Shown here piece after piece: positions 1 through 10,787 of a stretch of DNA of 64,000 bases. The DNA is from Anaeramoeba flamelloides. Taxonomy: Eukaryota; Metamonada; Anaeramoebidae. The position numbers and the translations under genes were made by a program. Under the pieces are notes generated by a model. That model ran no database searches. It was not told the DNA's origin and worked only from the letters and a program-made list of their open reading frames with translations. The stretch spans positions 1,922,501-1,986,500 of the forward strand of contig JANTQA010000051.1 of the NCBI GenBank assembly GCA_027625915.1, written 5' to 3'. Position 1 is the first letter of the stretch. Each line of letters begins with the position of its first letter.

Positions 1-329
1 ACACTAAATGATAAAAAAAAAAATTAATAAAATTGTTGGACCCCTTTCATTGGAATGTCTCGTACAAAAATTTCTCAATTTCTGTAGAAAATTGAAATTG
101 TTGACAATAGGATTTATTAATGGTAAATGTATGAATTTTAAAAGGAATTACAAAGCCTAAATTTTCTTAATGTTAATTTGGAGTTTCAAAGGATTTTTTT
201 TTCAAATTTACTTTAAAAAAAAAAATAAAAAGAAGAAAAAAAAAAAAAAAAAGAAAATTTCAAAGAAAAAATTTACTAAAAGAAAATCACACACACAAAA
301 AAATTTTACAAAATGAAAAAAAATGATCT

Positions 330-424
330 TGATATAAAAATTGAAAATTTATTTTGTGACGAATAATGAATTAAACGGATAGAAAATGTATCATTTTTTC
401 AATAAAACTGGCCCCTTTGACTGA
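330..424 (-). mobile_element. Terminal fragment of element family F
   Basis: The end reads CCCCTTTGACTG on the + strand, the complement of the CAGTCAAAGGGG terminus seen at 29670, 43137 and (inverted) 46530 and 62465. About 90 bases inside it show weak resemblance to the copy at 29670. The rest of the element is outside the window or decayed. Confidence 0.4.
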
Positions 425-1889
425 AAAAGAGTTTAATAACTAGGGGTCAAATATTAAAGTTAATACAAGTATATCTTTGAAGAAAATAATTTTTTATCGT
501 TACAAATGGGAATCCATAGCTAATTTTTTTTAAAAAAACATGAAACAAAAACATTCTAAATTTTAATTCAAAAAAAAAAAAATATTTTTCAAGTAGAAGT
601 GAAACTTCAAGGTAAAAATGAAAAAAAAATTAGTTATTTCATTATTAATTTTTTAAGGGTATATAATGGATTTTATTGAACTTTTGGGTTTTAGTATTAT
701 CTTGTAAAATATCAAAAAATCAAAATTTTTCATTAATAGATTTAATATGAGTTTTAAAAAATTCCAAAAATTGGAATTAGAAATACTGAGATGAAAACCT
801 AAATCTTCAATAAAAAAATTTAAAATAACAATTATAAATACTTTCACCTATATATTACCAGATAATAATTCTCCCCAATAAAAAAAAGTTTTCAAAAAAA
901 AAAAACCATTTTAAAAAATCAAAATAATCTTTTTATTTTTTTTTTATTTTATTTAAACGTTTTAATTAATCCTTCAGGAAAAAAAGTGAAAATAGCTGAA
1001 AAAAGATCAATTTGGTTTTTAATTACAAACCTTAATAAACACAAAAAGTAAAATCAATTAATAGAAGAAACAAGAAGTTAACCCCAAAGAATAATTCCTC
1101 AGATTATTTTACAATCAAATAAAAAAAAAAAAATTCAAATCCTATCATTTTTCGAAAATGATAGAGCCGTTTAAAAGATCTTATGAATAGTTATTTTTTT
1201 CAACAAACGTTTAATAATAAACTCCAATGAATAATATATAACATATAAAAATTCAATTTTTGAAAAAAAAAATCCAATTTAAGACTTCAAGAAGAAATAC
1301 CAAATCAGAACTATCCACTAACAAAATATTTAAAATTTTTATTAAATCACAATATCCACAAAACAAAAAATAAAAAATTATCAATATAAATAAATTATCT
1401 GTGTATTAAAAATATCGGAGAGAGAGTAAAACAGAAAAATATATTACTAAATTTGATTAAAATCTATTAGGAATATTGATCCATCAAATGGTTAGATACA
1501 ATCAAATAGTTTTATTTGAGTTATTTCATTTTCAAAAACTCAACTTTAACCAGAATATCAATAGTTCGAAAAAAATATTGATCGAACCAAACAGGTTATT
1601 TAATTCAAAAAATTCAAAGATGAAAAAATGATTTTTCATATAATTTACAAAAATCAAAATTATTTCCAATTTGAATAGAATTGAATTGTTGTTTTTCTTT
1701 AAGGATTATTCGAATTTTATTCCCAGTGGCTATTACTTTTATACCCACAACACGAAATATGAACTCAAAAGAATGTTGAGTTAATAGATCTTGCTAAAAT
1801 GTAAAATTTAGGTTTTTTTGACGAAGACAAAAAAAATTTACTTTCCAAATCCAAAATTTTTCACTCAAAATTTTCGACTTCCAAAATGA

Positions 1890-1994
1890 TATTGAGAAAA
1901 TGTCACTCCACTTTATATTGAAGTATGTTAGAGTTGATAGTGAGTGTAACTACCCATTTGAAAAGAAAGTGGAGTGACATTTTCCCAATACCAA
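1890..1994. repeat. Long-stem hairpin, about 105 bp
   Basis: Two arms of about 25 bases around TGTCACTCCACTTT (1901-1914) and AAAGTGGAGTGACA (1967-1980) are inverted copies; flanking bases (TATTGAGAAAA and TTTTCCCAATA) extend the stem. The loop is about 50 bases. No second copy was seen in the window. It could be a small MITE or a transcribed stem-loop. Confidence 0.6.
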
Positions 1995-2579
1995 AAAAAA
2001 TAGCTTTTTATTTTTGCCTTGCTTTGTTGGGATTTTTCGAAAAGTTTTTGGATCAATAAATGATTTTAGTCAAAATCTTAAATTGCTAAAAATTGACAAT
2101 ATTGGACTTTCCCTCAATTCAATATATTTTAAAGGTCTTAATCTATTTATTGCTTTGTATTTCAATGCTCCCAGAGCATAAAATTCAGATAGTCCTTAAA
2201 CTGTTTGAACCATATTAAAAATTTTGAATTTTCCTCTAATTCAATTAAAGAAAAACCCAAACCAAATGATAGTATTAAAAAAACTGTTATTATATTTAAC
2301 TCTTCATTTTGTCTTTATTTATCTATTTTATCTTTTATTAATTGGATTTTACTTTATGTTTTCAGGTTCTATTAAGGTTCTCAATTAAAAGTAATGCTGA
2401 ACTTGTTTCACCTTTTTTTCAAAAAAGTTTGATATTAAATTGTGTTAATTTTCAAAATTAAAAATTTTTCATTTTTTGACTTTTATTTGGGAGTTTTGAA
2501 CCAAAGAGAACCAATATAATGCACAACAAATATAAAAACCTGAACCTAGAAGTATGTTATTGTGACACTCTTTCCTTAA

Positions 2580-2753
2580 GGGACTCATCTCTATTAACTT
2601 TTTTACCTAAATTTAATAGAGATTGAGAAAAATTTTCACCATTTACTTTGATTTGAAACCCCCTCTTTATTTTCAATATTAAACATATTTTTAGAGAAAG
2701 ATTCCTTATTTTTGAATTGGTCAAAAAAAAAATAATATATAGAGACTTGCCCC
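2580..2753. mobile_element. MITE family G, copy 1 (TTAA-flanked)
   Basis: A 174-bp block bounded on both sides by TTAA (2576-2579 and 2754-2757). Its ends are imperfect inverted repeats: GGGACTCATCTCTAT on the left and ATAGAGACTTGCCCC on the right. A second copy in the same orientation lies at 38853-39024, also bounded by TTAA. TTAA duplication is the hallmark of piggyBac-type transposition, so this is probably a non-autonomous piggyBac-like element. It has no coding capacity. Confidence 0.6.
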
Positions 2754-3163
2754 TTAAAAAATTCATTATATTTTTCATTTTTTTACTGATAAATTTTGGG
2801 TAATATATTGAAAAATAGGAGCTCTCTTTATTTATTAGCTTATTTTTTATTATGTACCTTGGCCTATTTTATGTGAAGGCCAACTTGAAATGAAATGAAT
2901 ATAGTTTAATCTTAAGAAAAGATAATGAACTCTGAAATTTTATCAGATTTACATTTCAAATAGATAATAATTATAAACCCCATTTTGTTTCTCAATTTTC
3001 TAAGGTAAAAATTTTACCTCAATTACATTCAATTAATCGCTCTTTCAGAAAAAAAATATAAACTTTTATTGTGTAATCAGAAAAATCAAAACAAAATAAA
3101 TCATTTTTTTTTCAAATTTCTTACTTTAATTAAGACTAATTTAATTTAAAGTCAATTATTAAC

Positions 3164-6100
3164 ATGAATGAGCAACCAAAGTTTATAGAACAAAGATCTC
3201 AGTCTGACCAAAACCAACAATACCAGTCCCCCAACCAACAAATGAATTTTAATTCAGAAAACCAATCAACCGAAAACAAAAGTCATTACCAAAATGAAAG
3301 ACAAAATACTCGCAGCCAAAACCGATCGGAAAACAGATACGATCAACAAAAAAGAAATTACTCAAACGAAGGGCTACCTTTTAGAGATAACAATTACCAA
3401 ACAAACACGACAGAAAAAAGAATGTCATCTTTTAATAACGATTATAATCGTGAAAATAAAAACCCTGAAAATGGTTATCAATCACAGTTGGAGAACGAAA
3501 ATAGGCCGCGTTCAAACAATCGTAATACTCGATGGGGTAAAAGGCATCGTCAAAGAAACGAACAGACTTCGAATTACCAACAGAGATCACAACAAATGAG
3601 ACAAAACTTTAATCAAAATACTAATAATGACGAATTTTCTGAAAACAATCCACGCTTTAATCGTTATAAAAGAGATTCACGAGATCGAAGAGAAAATTTC
3701 TCAAATCTTCGTGACCAAAATAGATCAAGAAACAATTATTCCAATCATAGGTATAACAAAAGTTATGATGGGAATACAAGAAATGAAAATCGTTATCAAA
3801 AAAGAAATAATTCCTATAATAATAATAATTGGGAAACTAATCAACAAACTAATAATTTAAATTTCAATAACGAGTACCCACAACAACAACAACAACAGCA
3901 ACAACAACAATTTAATAATTTGAGATCCCAAAATGAACAATCTCAATATCCCAACACAAGAAATAAAAATAATCAAACCTTTTCAGGCACAAACAATTCA
4001 GCAAAAGAGCTTTATATTGGAAACATCCCACCTTATATTACTCCAAACGAATTAGTAAATTTTATTAACCAGGCTTTAACGATACGTAAAATTGTATCGG
4101 GCTTTAATTCTGCTACCAACGCAAGATTGACTAAAAACAAAAAAGCCGCTTTTGTGGGATTTAAAAACGAACAAATTGCTACCGAGGCACTGAAATTAGA
4201 CGGTGTCAAAATTGAGAATAATGTGCTAAGAATAGCAAGGCCAATTAGTTATCAAGAAAAAATAGTGACTTCAAGTCTACAAACTCAACAAAATTTCAGT
4301 AAACTTTTATATTCTTGATTGTGCTTTATTGCCATGAATGTGCTTTTTTTTTTTACTTTTTTTTAAACTTTTTTTTTTTATGTATGTATTTTTTTAAACC
4401 ATTGTACAATTCCAATATTGAAATAAAAAGAACACACACAAAATGTCAATAACCAACCCAACCCAAATGAAATTTATATTGGTGGCCTTGATAAGGAAAT
4501 TAATGAACAACATTTACTTATGATAATGTCAAAATGTGGAGAAATCAATAATTTAAGGTTAATCACAGACAATTCTTTAAACTATGGTTTGGTTGAATTC
4601 AAAACTGAAGAACAAGCTAAAAATGCATGCCAATTGTTGAATGATCAAATTTTTTATAATTCAAAACTTATAGTTTGCCCTTCTTCTTCGGTGACTGATT
4701 TGGTAATTTTTTTCTTTAACTTTCTTTTCTTCATAAATTATCCTTTAGATTATTTTTTTTTTGCAATTTGATTTATATTTTGAAAATGAGAAAATGTCTT
4801 TTTTAAAACCTTGTCAGAATGAAACACAAATTACTTAATAGGATCTAAATTTCATTGATAAACTTTTTGTTAAACTTGGATCAAATTATTTATTTAATTA
4901 ATCTTTTAGCACCACTGTTAATTTTATTTGTTGAAATTTGGATTGAAATATTAATAATTAAAAATATTAACAAAATAATAAAAAATTTTCTTTCAAAATC
5001 AAGACTTTCCAACATAAAACCAAAATTATTATACATAACTTTCAAGAATTAAGTTAAAAGATATTAATAAAAATAATAATTTACTCTATTTTACTTTTAT
5101 ATTCGAAATATGTGAAATTTGTGAAAAGGGCAAAAGAAACTTATAATAAATATAAACAATTATTTCATAATAATTTGCCAACAAACAATTTGAAAATTAG
5201 ATTATTTGAATTTTTTATAATAAGAAAATTGACATATAGATCAGTAATATATAATTATAAAATTGCAACCTGAAATTATAAAAATTCTTGGATTAATTTA
5301 TTTATTACTGAAATATGTAAAATAAACAGAAATACACCAGTTCTTATTTATAAAACAGAATTTTAAATTTGAAAATTTGGTAATTTCAATTAATAAAAAG
5401 AAATTTAAATTCAAAGATAAATTAAAAAAATTATCTCTACCTTATCTAGAAAAATTAATAACATTTAATCAAAGAATAAATAATAAAATCAATTGGAATT
5501 CAAAAGATATTATCGAACTAAAATATGAAATAATTATTTATATATGATGAGTTGGTGAATTCTACAAGTTGGGTGTGTTCTTATGTTTTTTTTTAAACAA
5601 GAAATATGAAGAAAATTTTGGAATATTCTTTTAATTTCAAAACAAAAAGTAAAAAAAAACGCCGTTAGCTTTTCAAAAATTAAAAAGAATTGAGTAAAAT
5701 CAAAGATTTCGCTCAATTCTTTTGAATCCTGGAAAACCTAACGGTGCTCTACGGCATTTGGTGGTACTTGACAACACTTGATGGAACCCGGGGCACGTAC
5801 CTAATTAATAAGTTTTTTTTTCAAAATTTCAATAAAGATACATAATTTTTTTTATCATTAACTAATGACAAGATAAATAATGATTCTATATTTTGAAGAA
5901 TATCAAATATGTTATTCGTTATTGTTTTTGTTAATTTGGAAAAAGCTTTTAAGTTTTTTACAAATATTTTCTCATCAGAATAAAAAATCTTTATAAATCC
6001 AAGTTCTTGGATTTATAAACAAATGAAAATTTTATTTCTAAGATGCAATAACCTTTAAATAAATGATTTTTTTTAACTTTTACCTCAAAAATTTATATTG

Positions 6101-8864
6101 AACGATCATTATAAAACACTCAATAAACCCTAAAATCTTGAATTATTATTCTGAAAAAAAAAAAAAAAAAAAAACATTAAGGTAAAATACACTCTTTATT
6201 TTTGATAGTATGCCATCTCTTAGAATCAATAATAATAATAAAAATAAATGAAAACTAAAAGTAAATGATCTGGGTGTTTTTAATAAAAATATTTTATAAC
6301 ATGTTATTCAATTGTTATAATAAAATTTTAAAAAGAAAATGAAAAAAAAAATAATAATGATAATTTTGCTATGTGTTTTTTTTTTTTAACACAAACTTTT
6401 TATTTGTCAAAATTAAAAAGTATATAATTTCTCATAACTGCTGATAAGAAAGAGATTAGAACACTGGAAAGTTTTAGGATAGTATTGTAACCACTGTGGA
6501 AAGATTTTGGGAAATCCTTTAATATTATTCGGCAAAGTTTGAAAATTTTCTGATCTTCTAATTTTAAATTGAATTTGGATAAGTTATGAAGCATTTTACT
6601 AATAAATTTGTCTTTAAAAATGTTATTTAAAGTTATTTTAGAAGAGTTTAACCAATTTTTTTGCCACGTTGTTAATGTAATAAATCCCAAAAGATCGCTG
6701 AGCTCACGGATCTACTACATTGGAAAATTAATTTGGTTCAAAGGAACCCAATTATTTGTTCAATACACGACAAAGAAAAAAGTCCATCAATTTTAACTTA
6801 AAAGGTTGGAAATTGAATGAATTCTCTTTCTTTGTTTAAAAACAATGCAGAAAATCAAACAGTGTTTTTGGTTTTGATTCCAAAGAAATCAATCTCATTT
6901 CTAAAAAAATTAAAAATTTTTGGTCTCTATTTTTTTCTTTGAAAGAAGAAAAAAGAGATCATTTATCGAAGATTTTGAAATTAGAAAAAAAATAAATTTA
7001 CAAATTTAGAAAAAAATTAAAAAAAAAAAACATTTTTTTTTTACTATGTCAAGTCAAGAATTTTTATAGGAATGCTTAAAATCAGTTACTTTTAAGAACA
7101 CATAATAGATGTGTACTTTATGTTTGATCGCCTTCGGTTGTTTCTAAATAAACATGAAATAAAAGGATAGATAATTGACTAATTGAAAAGTTGGGCGATC
7201 AAGTTTGTCTCTTACGATTTAAATCAAGTTTTGTCCTCAGTGCATGAAAATATAAAATTTAACTTTAATGTTTTACAATAACTCCATTGGGAGAATGAGA
7301 TCTTTTGAAAAACAAGTTATTCAAAGTACCATAAAAAAATAACAAATTAGTTGTTTTGGTTTAAATTTTTTTTTTTTTATTCTTGTTGTGTAGAGTTAGA
7401 TCCTTAGTTCCAAAAATAAATAGAATCTCATATTGTTTCATTTGTTCAACAATCACCTTTTATAATTCTTCGTTTTGGATCCCCCTCCAGACTCAAAATA
7501 ATGAGATTGTTCTGGCACTATGATGATATTAATCGTCGTTCTTCGAACTCTTCAATATCATTTTATATCAATTCGAACAATATCATATTTCTCGTTCTTC
7601 CATGCAAAACTCGTAACATAACAAAGTGATTGTTTCCAAATCAAAACAATAACAACAGCTATAAAAATGTTTAAAGACGTTATAATTTTTTTTTTTTTTT
7701 ATCGTAAAAAATTTATAAATAATTATTAACATTTCAATTAGTTAGTATTTCTAATTTAGTATTTTGTCTAGAATTTATTTAATATGATTTTTTTTCCAAA
7801 AATTAAATTTTTGTGTGAAAAAAAATTTTGAAATTGGGATATAAATCTTTAAAATAATCAGAAAACAATTATCTAATGAATACATTTTCTTATTATTCTT
7901 TTACTACTTTTTTAACTTTTAATATCTGATTTTCGATTTTTAAACACAAAAAATTATTTTATAGAAAAATACAGGAAATTCTAATCAAATACTGCCAAAA
8001 AACACACAGCCCAATAATCTTCAACCATTACTCACACAGTCAACTGTTTTGCAACAAAATCTCCAAAACACAAGCCAAAATCAAAATAATTTAGAAAATA
8101 ACACTGGAAATTATCATCAAATTTTAAATCCCTACCTTCTCTCAAAATTGAAAATTTCTGATATATTAAATTTTAATATCCCCTTTACTATTAAATCAAG
8201 TGAAACAAAAGTCGATTCTATTCAAAATGTTAATCCAACGCCTATCGTTGTATTATATAATATCATTAATAAAAAAATTCTTCAAAATGAACAGCTTTGT
8301 CAAAATAATTTGATTGAAATATTGAAACAGGCTTCAAATTATGGGACAATTGAGGAAATATATTTTCCAAGAAGATTAAATAACCCCCAGAACACAGAAT
8401 TAACAAGGCATTTTGGAAAAATTTTTTTAAAATATTCCTCGATTAACGGAGCAACATTCCTGTTGAAAGAAGTTTCAAAAAAAGTTTTTAATTCTAGAAC
8501 TTGTATTGTTTCTTTTTTCCAAGAAAATGATTATCAAAATTTATCTCAACAATTTCCTTCATATATTATTCATTACAAAAATAATAGTTTAATTTTCCCA
8601 CAACAATATCAAAATATAAATCAACAAAATATAACATATACCCAAAATTTGAATCAAAACCAAATTCAAAACCAAAACCAAAATCATAACAAAGATCAAA
8701 TCCAAAATCAACAAGATTTACATCGATATCAGATATCTCAAAACCATAGCGTATATGAAAATACATCTTATAATAAAAACAACAACCTATATGATAATTC
8801 ATACAAAAACCAAAATACAATGAAATCCCAAGCCCAAAACTTAAAAACAACTGAATTTTTATAA
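3164..8864 (+). CDS. U2AF large subunit (U2AF65-like) splicing factor, 3 exons
   Basis: Exons 3164-4298, 4431-4702 and 7965-8864 join in frame to about 768 residues. Residues 1-280 are a Gln/Asn/Arg-rich low-complexity arm with a run of ten Gln, replacing the usual RS domain. RRM1 (about 281-361; LYIGNIPPYIT, AAFVGF) matches U2AF65 RRM1, down to the trailing RPxxYQ motif. RRM2 follows from about 392 (IYIGGLDKEI). Residues about 560-660 form a U2AF-homology motif: P-T-x-V-V-L-Y, Y-G-T-I-E-E-I-Y-F-P-R, F-G-K-I-F-L-K-Y; the family RxF motif appears as KVF. The tail is Gln/Asn-rich. Family role: with the small U2AF subunit it binds the polypyrimidine tract and recruits SF1 and the U2 snRNP in the nucleus. 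Intron phases agree (phase 1, then 0). The start is the first ATG of exon 1. It is longer than the usual 450-550 residues because of both tails. Family identity is firm; the exon 2 donor is inferred. Confidence 0.87.
4299..4430 (+). other. U2AF-like intron 1 (132 nt)
   Basis: Donor GTAAAC after TTTCA; the acceptor must be AAATAAAAAG at 4421-4430, since an in-frame TAA lies just upstream and no other AG precedes RRM2. The joined codon AAA keeps RRM1 and RRM2 in one frame. The 3' splice site is preceded by purines, not a pyrimidine tract. Confidence 0.7.
4855..5530 (+). mobile_element. LINE fragment L3 (post-RT region)
   Basis: A decayed coding strip in more than one frame. Frame-joined reading shows text typical of the part of LINE ORF2 after the reverse transcriptase: YNKYKQLF, LTYRSVIYN (the family Y-G-S-E-I-W-N position), and TPVLIYKTE. 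The last motif recurs as SPRLIYKTE at the start of the LINE copy at 54604, so both belong to one family. Several in-frame stops are present. It sits in the second U2AF-like intron in the sense orientation. The 5198-5520 part is the more convincing; 4855-5050 is tentative. Confidence 0.5.
5565..5785. repeat. Hairpin array A1
   Basis: Two neighbouring foldbacks joined by CGCCGTTAG: one built on the AAATAAAAAGAAAATT-type arm, the next on AAAAGAATTGAGTAAAATC and its inverse TTCTTTTGAATCCTGGAAAACC. It ends with ACTTGACAACACTTGA, an end also seen at 24000. Related arrays lie at 23665, 28075, 29215 and 36235. Confidence 0.6.
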
Positions 8865-9125
8865 TTTTTCGATCCAATGCCAATAATAATAATATAGATT
8901 CCTTTTTAAAAATATATTTTAAATCAATCTTTTTAATAATTTAAAATAATAATATTGCAATTAATTCATAAAAGATGTATTATTTCAATTAATCATCACA
9001 AAGAAATTAAAAATTTTATGTATGAATTATAAAATTTATTTACTTTTTTTTTTTTTTGTTTAATTATTATTTCTTTATATTCATACACATGTAGAAACAT
9101 GGTGTCTCTATTTTTAGAGTTTTTT

Positions 9126-9161
<36 letters not shown>

Positions 9162-10091
9162 AATTCCAAAATTTTGACACAGTTTAAACAGTTGAAAGAA
9201 TAACAATACTACGCATTACATTTAATTTGGAAATAATTGTGATTTTAACAAGATGTTAATTCATTTTTTGTCTTTTTTGTTTTGTTTTCATTTCCTTTTT
9301 TCCAGTTACTTAATCTGTTTTGTTAGATCTGGAAAATTTTTTTCAATGATTGATAAAAGATTTAGTGTTGAGTTTGTTAAATTGAAAAATCACATACAAT
9401 GGGTTAATGGTATATTTCATTTGAACGATCAACATTTTTGGTGGAATTTCTAACAATTTACCCATATGCATTTTTTATTTCCACTCGTTTGTTACTTTAT
9501 TTTGGACACACCAATTTTTTTTTTTGGTTTTATATTTTTTTCTTTTATCTATATGAACATGAAAACTTATTAAAACATTAATACTGTGTAACTTAAATGT
9601 GGTTTAACCTTGCGGAACAAATATTATATTATGAAATCTGATGAAATTTCACCAACAATTGTTGAATGATTAAATGATTAGTAACAATCAATTAACAATC
9701 TATGTTGTTTTACAATTTAATTAAACTCAACTTTAACCTTCTTTCCTCCATCAAAAGAAATTACACAGCTTAATTTAATGAAACAGATTACTTAACTGGA
9801 AAATAGAAAGAAAAATAAAACAAAAAAGACAAAAAATGAATTAGTTTGTAAAATTGAACATTACTAAAAATTGAATAAAATGGAGTATTATTATTCTTTG
9901 AACTATTTTTAAGTTTGTCCAAATATTGGAATTTAGTTTATAATCTAGGTAAGATTATAACTCAAACAATATTTTTTCTTCAAAAAATGTTTTTTTAATA
10001 AAATTGAAAGGCTGGTATTCACCAAACCATTTTTTGAATAAAATTTAAAAAAATAGTACCTCAAGATAATCAGAAATTATATTTATTTTTA

Positions 10092-10295
10092 CAGCCGGTT
10101 CTACTTTTAAGGCACAAACTTTCAACCAAATTTAAGGCTCTAAATAAAATCTCAAATTAAGGCACAAAACTTAAATTCTATTAAAATAATTTGTGTAAAA
10201 AAAAATTCCAAAAAATGTGCCTTAATTTGAGATTTTTTAAATTTAATGCCTTAAATTTTCTTGAAAGTTGTCTCTTAAAAGTGGAATTGGATGTT
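10092..10295. mobile_element. MITE family T, copy 1
   Basis: A foldback element of about 200 bp following a TA dinucleotide. Left arm: CAGCCGGTTCTACTTTTAAG with GGCACAAA repeats; right arm the inverse, ending near AAAAGTGGAATTGG. Four further copies lie at 24695, 37350, 42928 and 53478. TA flanks and the CAGTCAGTTCCAC terminus point to a non-autonomous Tc1/mariner-type element. This copy has the most divergent termini. Confidence 0.7.
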
Positions 10296-10315
10296 CCAAA
10301 TATTTAATAAATGCG

Positions 10316-10384
10316 TGGAAGTGTTTATTATCTTGAAAATTGTAAAAACTCTCTTTTTTACAATTTTCTTATTTGCACTTGTGT
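10316..10384. repeat. Hairpin family H, copy 1
   Basis: GGAAGTGTTTATTATCTTG and ATTTGCACTTGTG flank a stem AAAATTGTAAAAA / TTTTTACAATTTT with a CTCTC loop. The copy at 55452-55522 keeps the same outer ends (ACAAGTGTAAAT) and the loop AAAAACTCT. Confidence 0.55.
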
Positions 10385-10787
10385 ATTCTCGATGGGTCTG
10401 AAGTTATGAAATTTCGAGACTTTTTTGATAATTTCCTAGTTTTGGTGTGAAGATCTTTATTGTTTCCTTTTCTTAAAAAAAATTCAAGTTTAATCTGTTT
10501 GGGGATCACTTTATTTTGAAAACAAACTATTTTTTTTCAAGAAAACAATTCATAAGACAACTAAAAAATGATCAAATTTGGAGAAAAAAAAAGTATTCCT
10601 AAAAAAACTCCTATTTTGACAGATCATATCACCTTTAAAAGTGTTGTGGATTGTTATTGAAAAGGTTTGTAAATCCTCAGAAAGTGTTTGTAAGACTCAA
10701 AACTTTGTATGAGGTGGGATAGTTCATTGGTTTTCAAAAAAAAAAAAAGAAATCAATTTTTTTTTATTTCACAGGTCTGTGACTCTT

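Larger units (their letters stand above)
1..3163. other. Non-coding, repeat-rich left end
   Basis: No credible gene is seen; the open frames here are short and start at non-ATG codons. The stretch holds decayed repeats: an inverted end of the CAGTCAAAGGGG element family at about 330-424, a region at 1385-1680 similar to 58530-58835, a perfect-looking hairpin at about 1890-1994, a region at 2240-2420 similar to 17880-18040, and a TTAA-flanked MITE at 2580-2753. The last few hundred bases before 3164 should hold the promoter of the splicing-factor gene, but no specific box is recognised. Confidence 0.7.
4703..7964 (+). other. U2AF-like intron 2 (3262 nt) with nested repeats
   Basis: Donor GTAATT after codon TTG, acceptor TTTTATAG at 7957-7964, both phase 0. 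The RRM2 ends just before it and the linker to the UHM opens just after it. Inside lie a LINE remnant (4855-5530) and a hairpin array (5565-5785). From 5800 to 7960 nothing else is clear apart from a short inverted pair TTGATCGCC / GGCGATCAA at about 7125-7202. Open frames at 6400-6796 on both strands have no ATG start and no recognisable product. Confidence 0.7.
8865..10787. other. Intergenic region between U2AF-like and Hsp70 genes
   Basis: Contains the 3' end of the splicing-factor gene, a (TA)n microsatellite at about 9129-9157, a Tc1/mariner-type MITE at 10092-10295 and a hairpin at 10316-10384. An ATG-started frame at 9253-9453 (66 codons, Phe-rich then RSGKFFSMIDKRF) matches nothing recognised. 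A good 3' splice site (TTTATTTCACAG, ending 10774) lies 13 bases before the Hsp70 start, so the Hsp70 leader probably contains an intron beginning in this interval. Confidence 0.6.

Noticed and set aside
5750-5805. tRNA-like GC-rich patch
   Set aside because: No cloverleaf or B-box; the sequence is the end of a hairpin array shared with other loci.
9253-9453. ATG-started frame of 66 codons
   Set aside because: Short and unrecognised; the first third is a T tract resembling a 3' splice site. Mentioned in the intergenic entry only.
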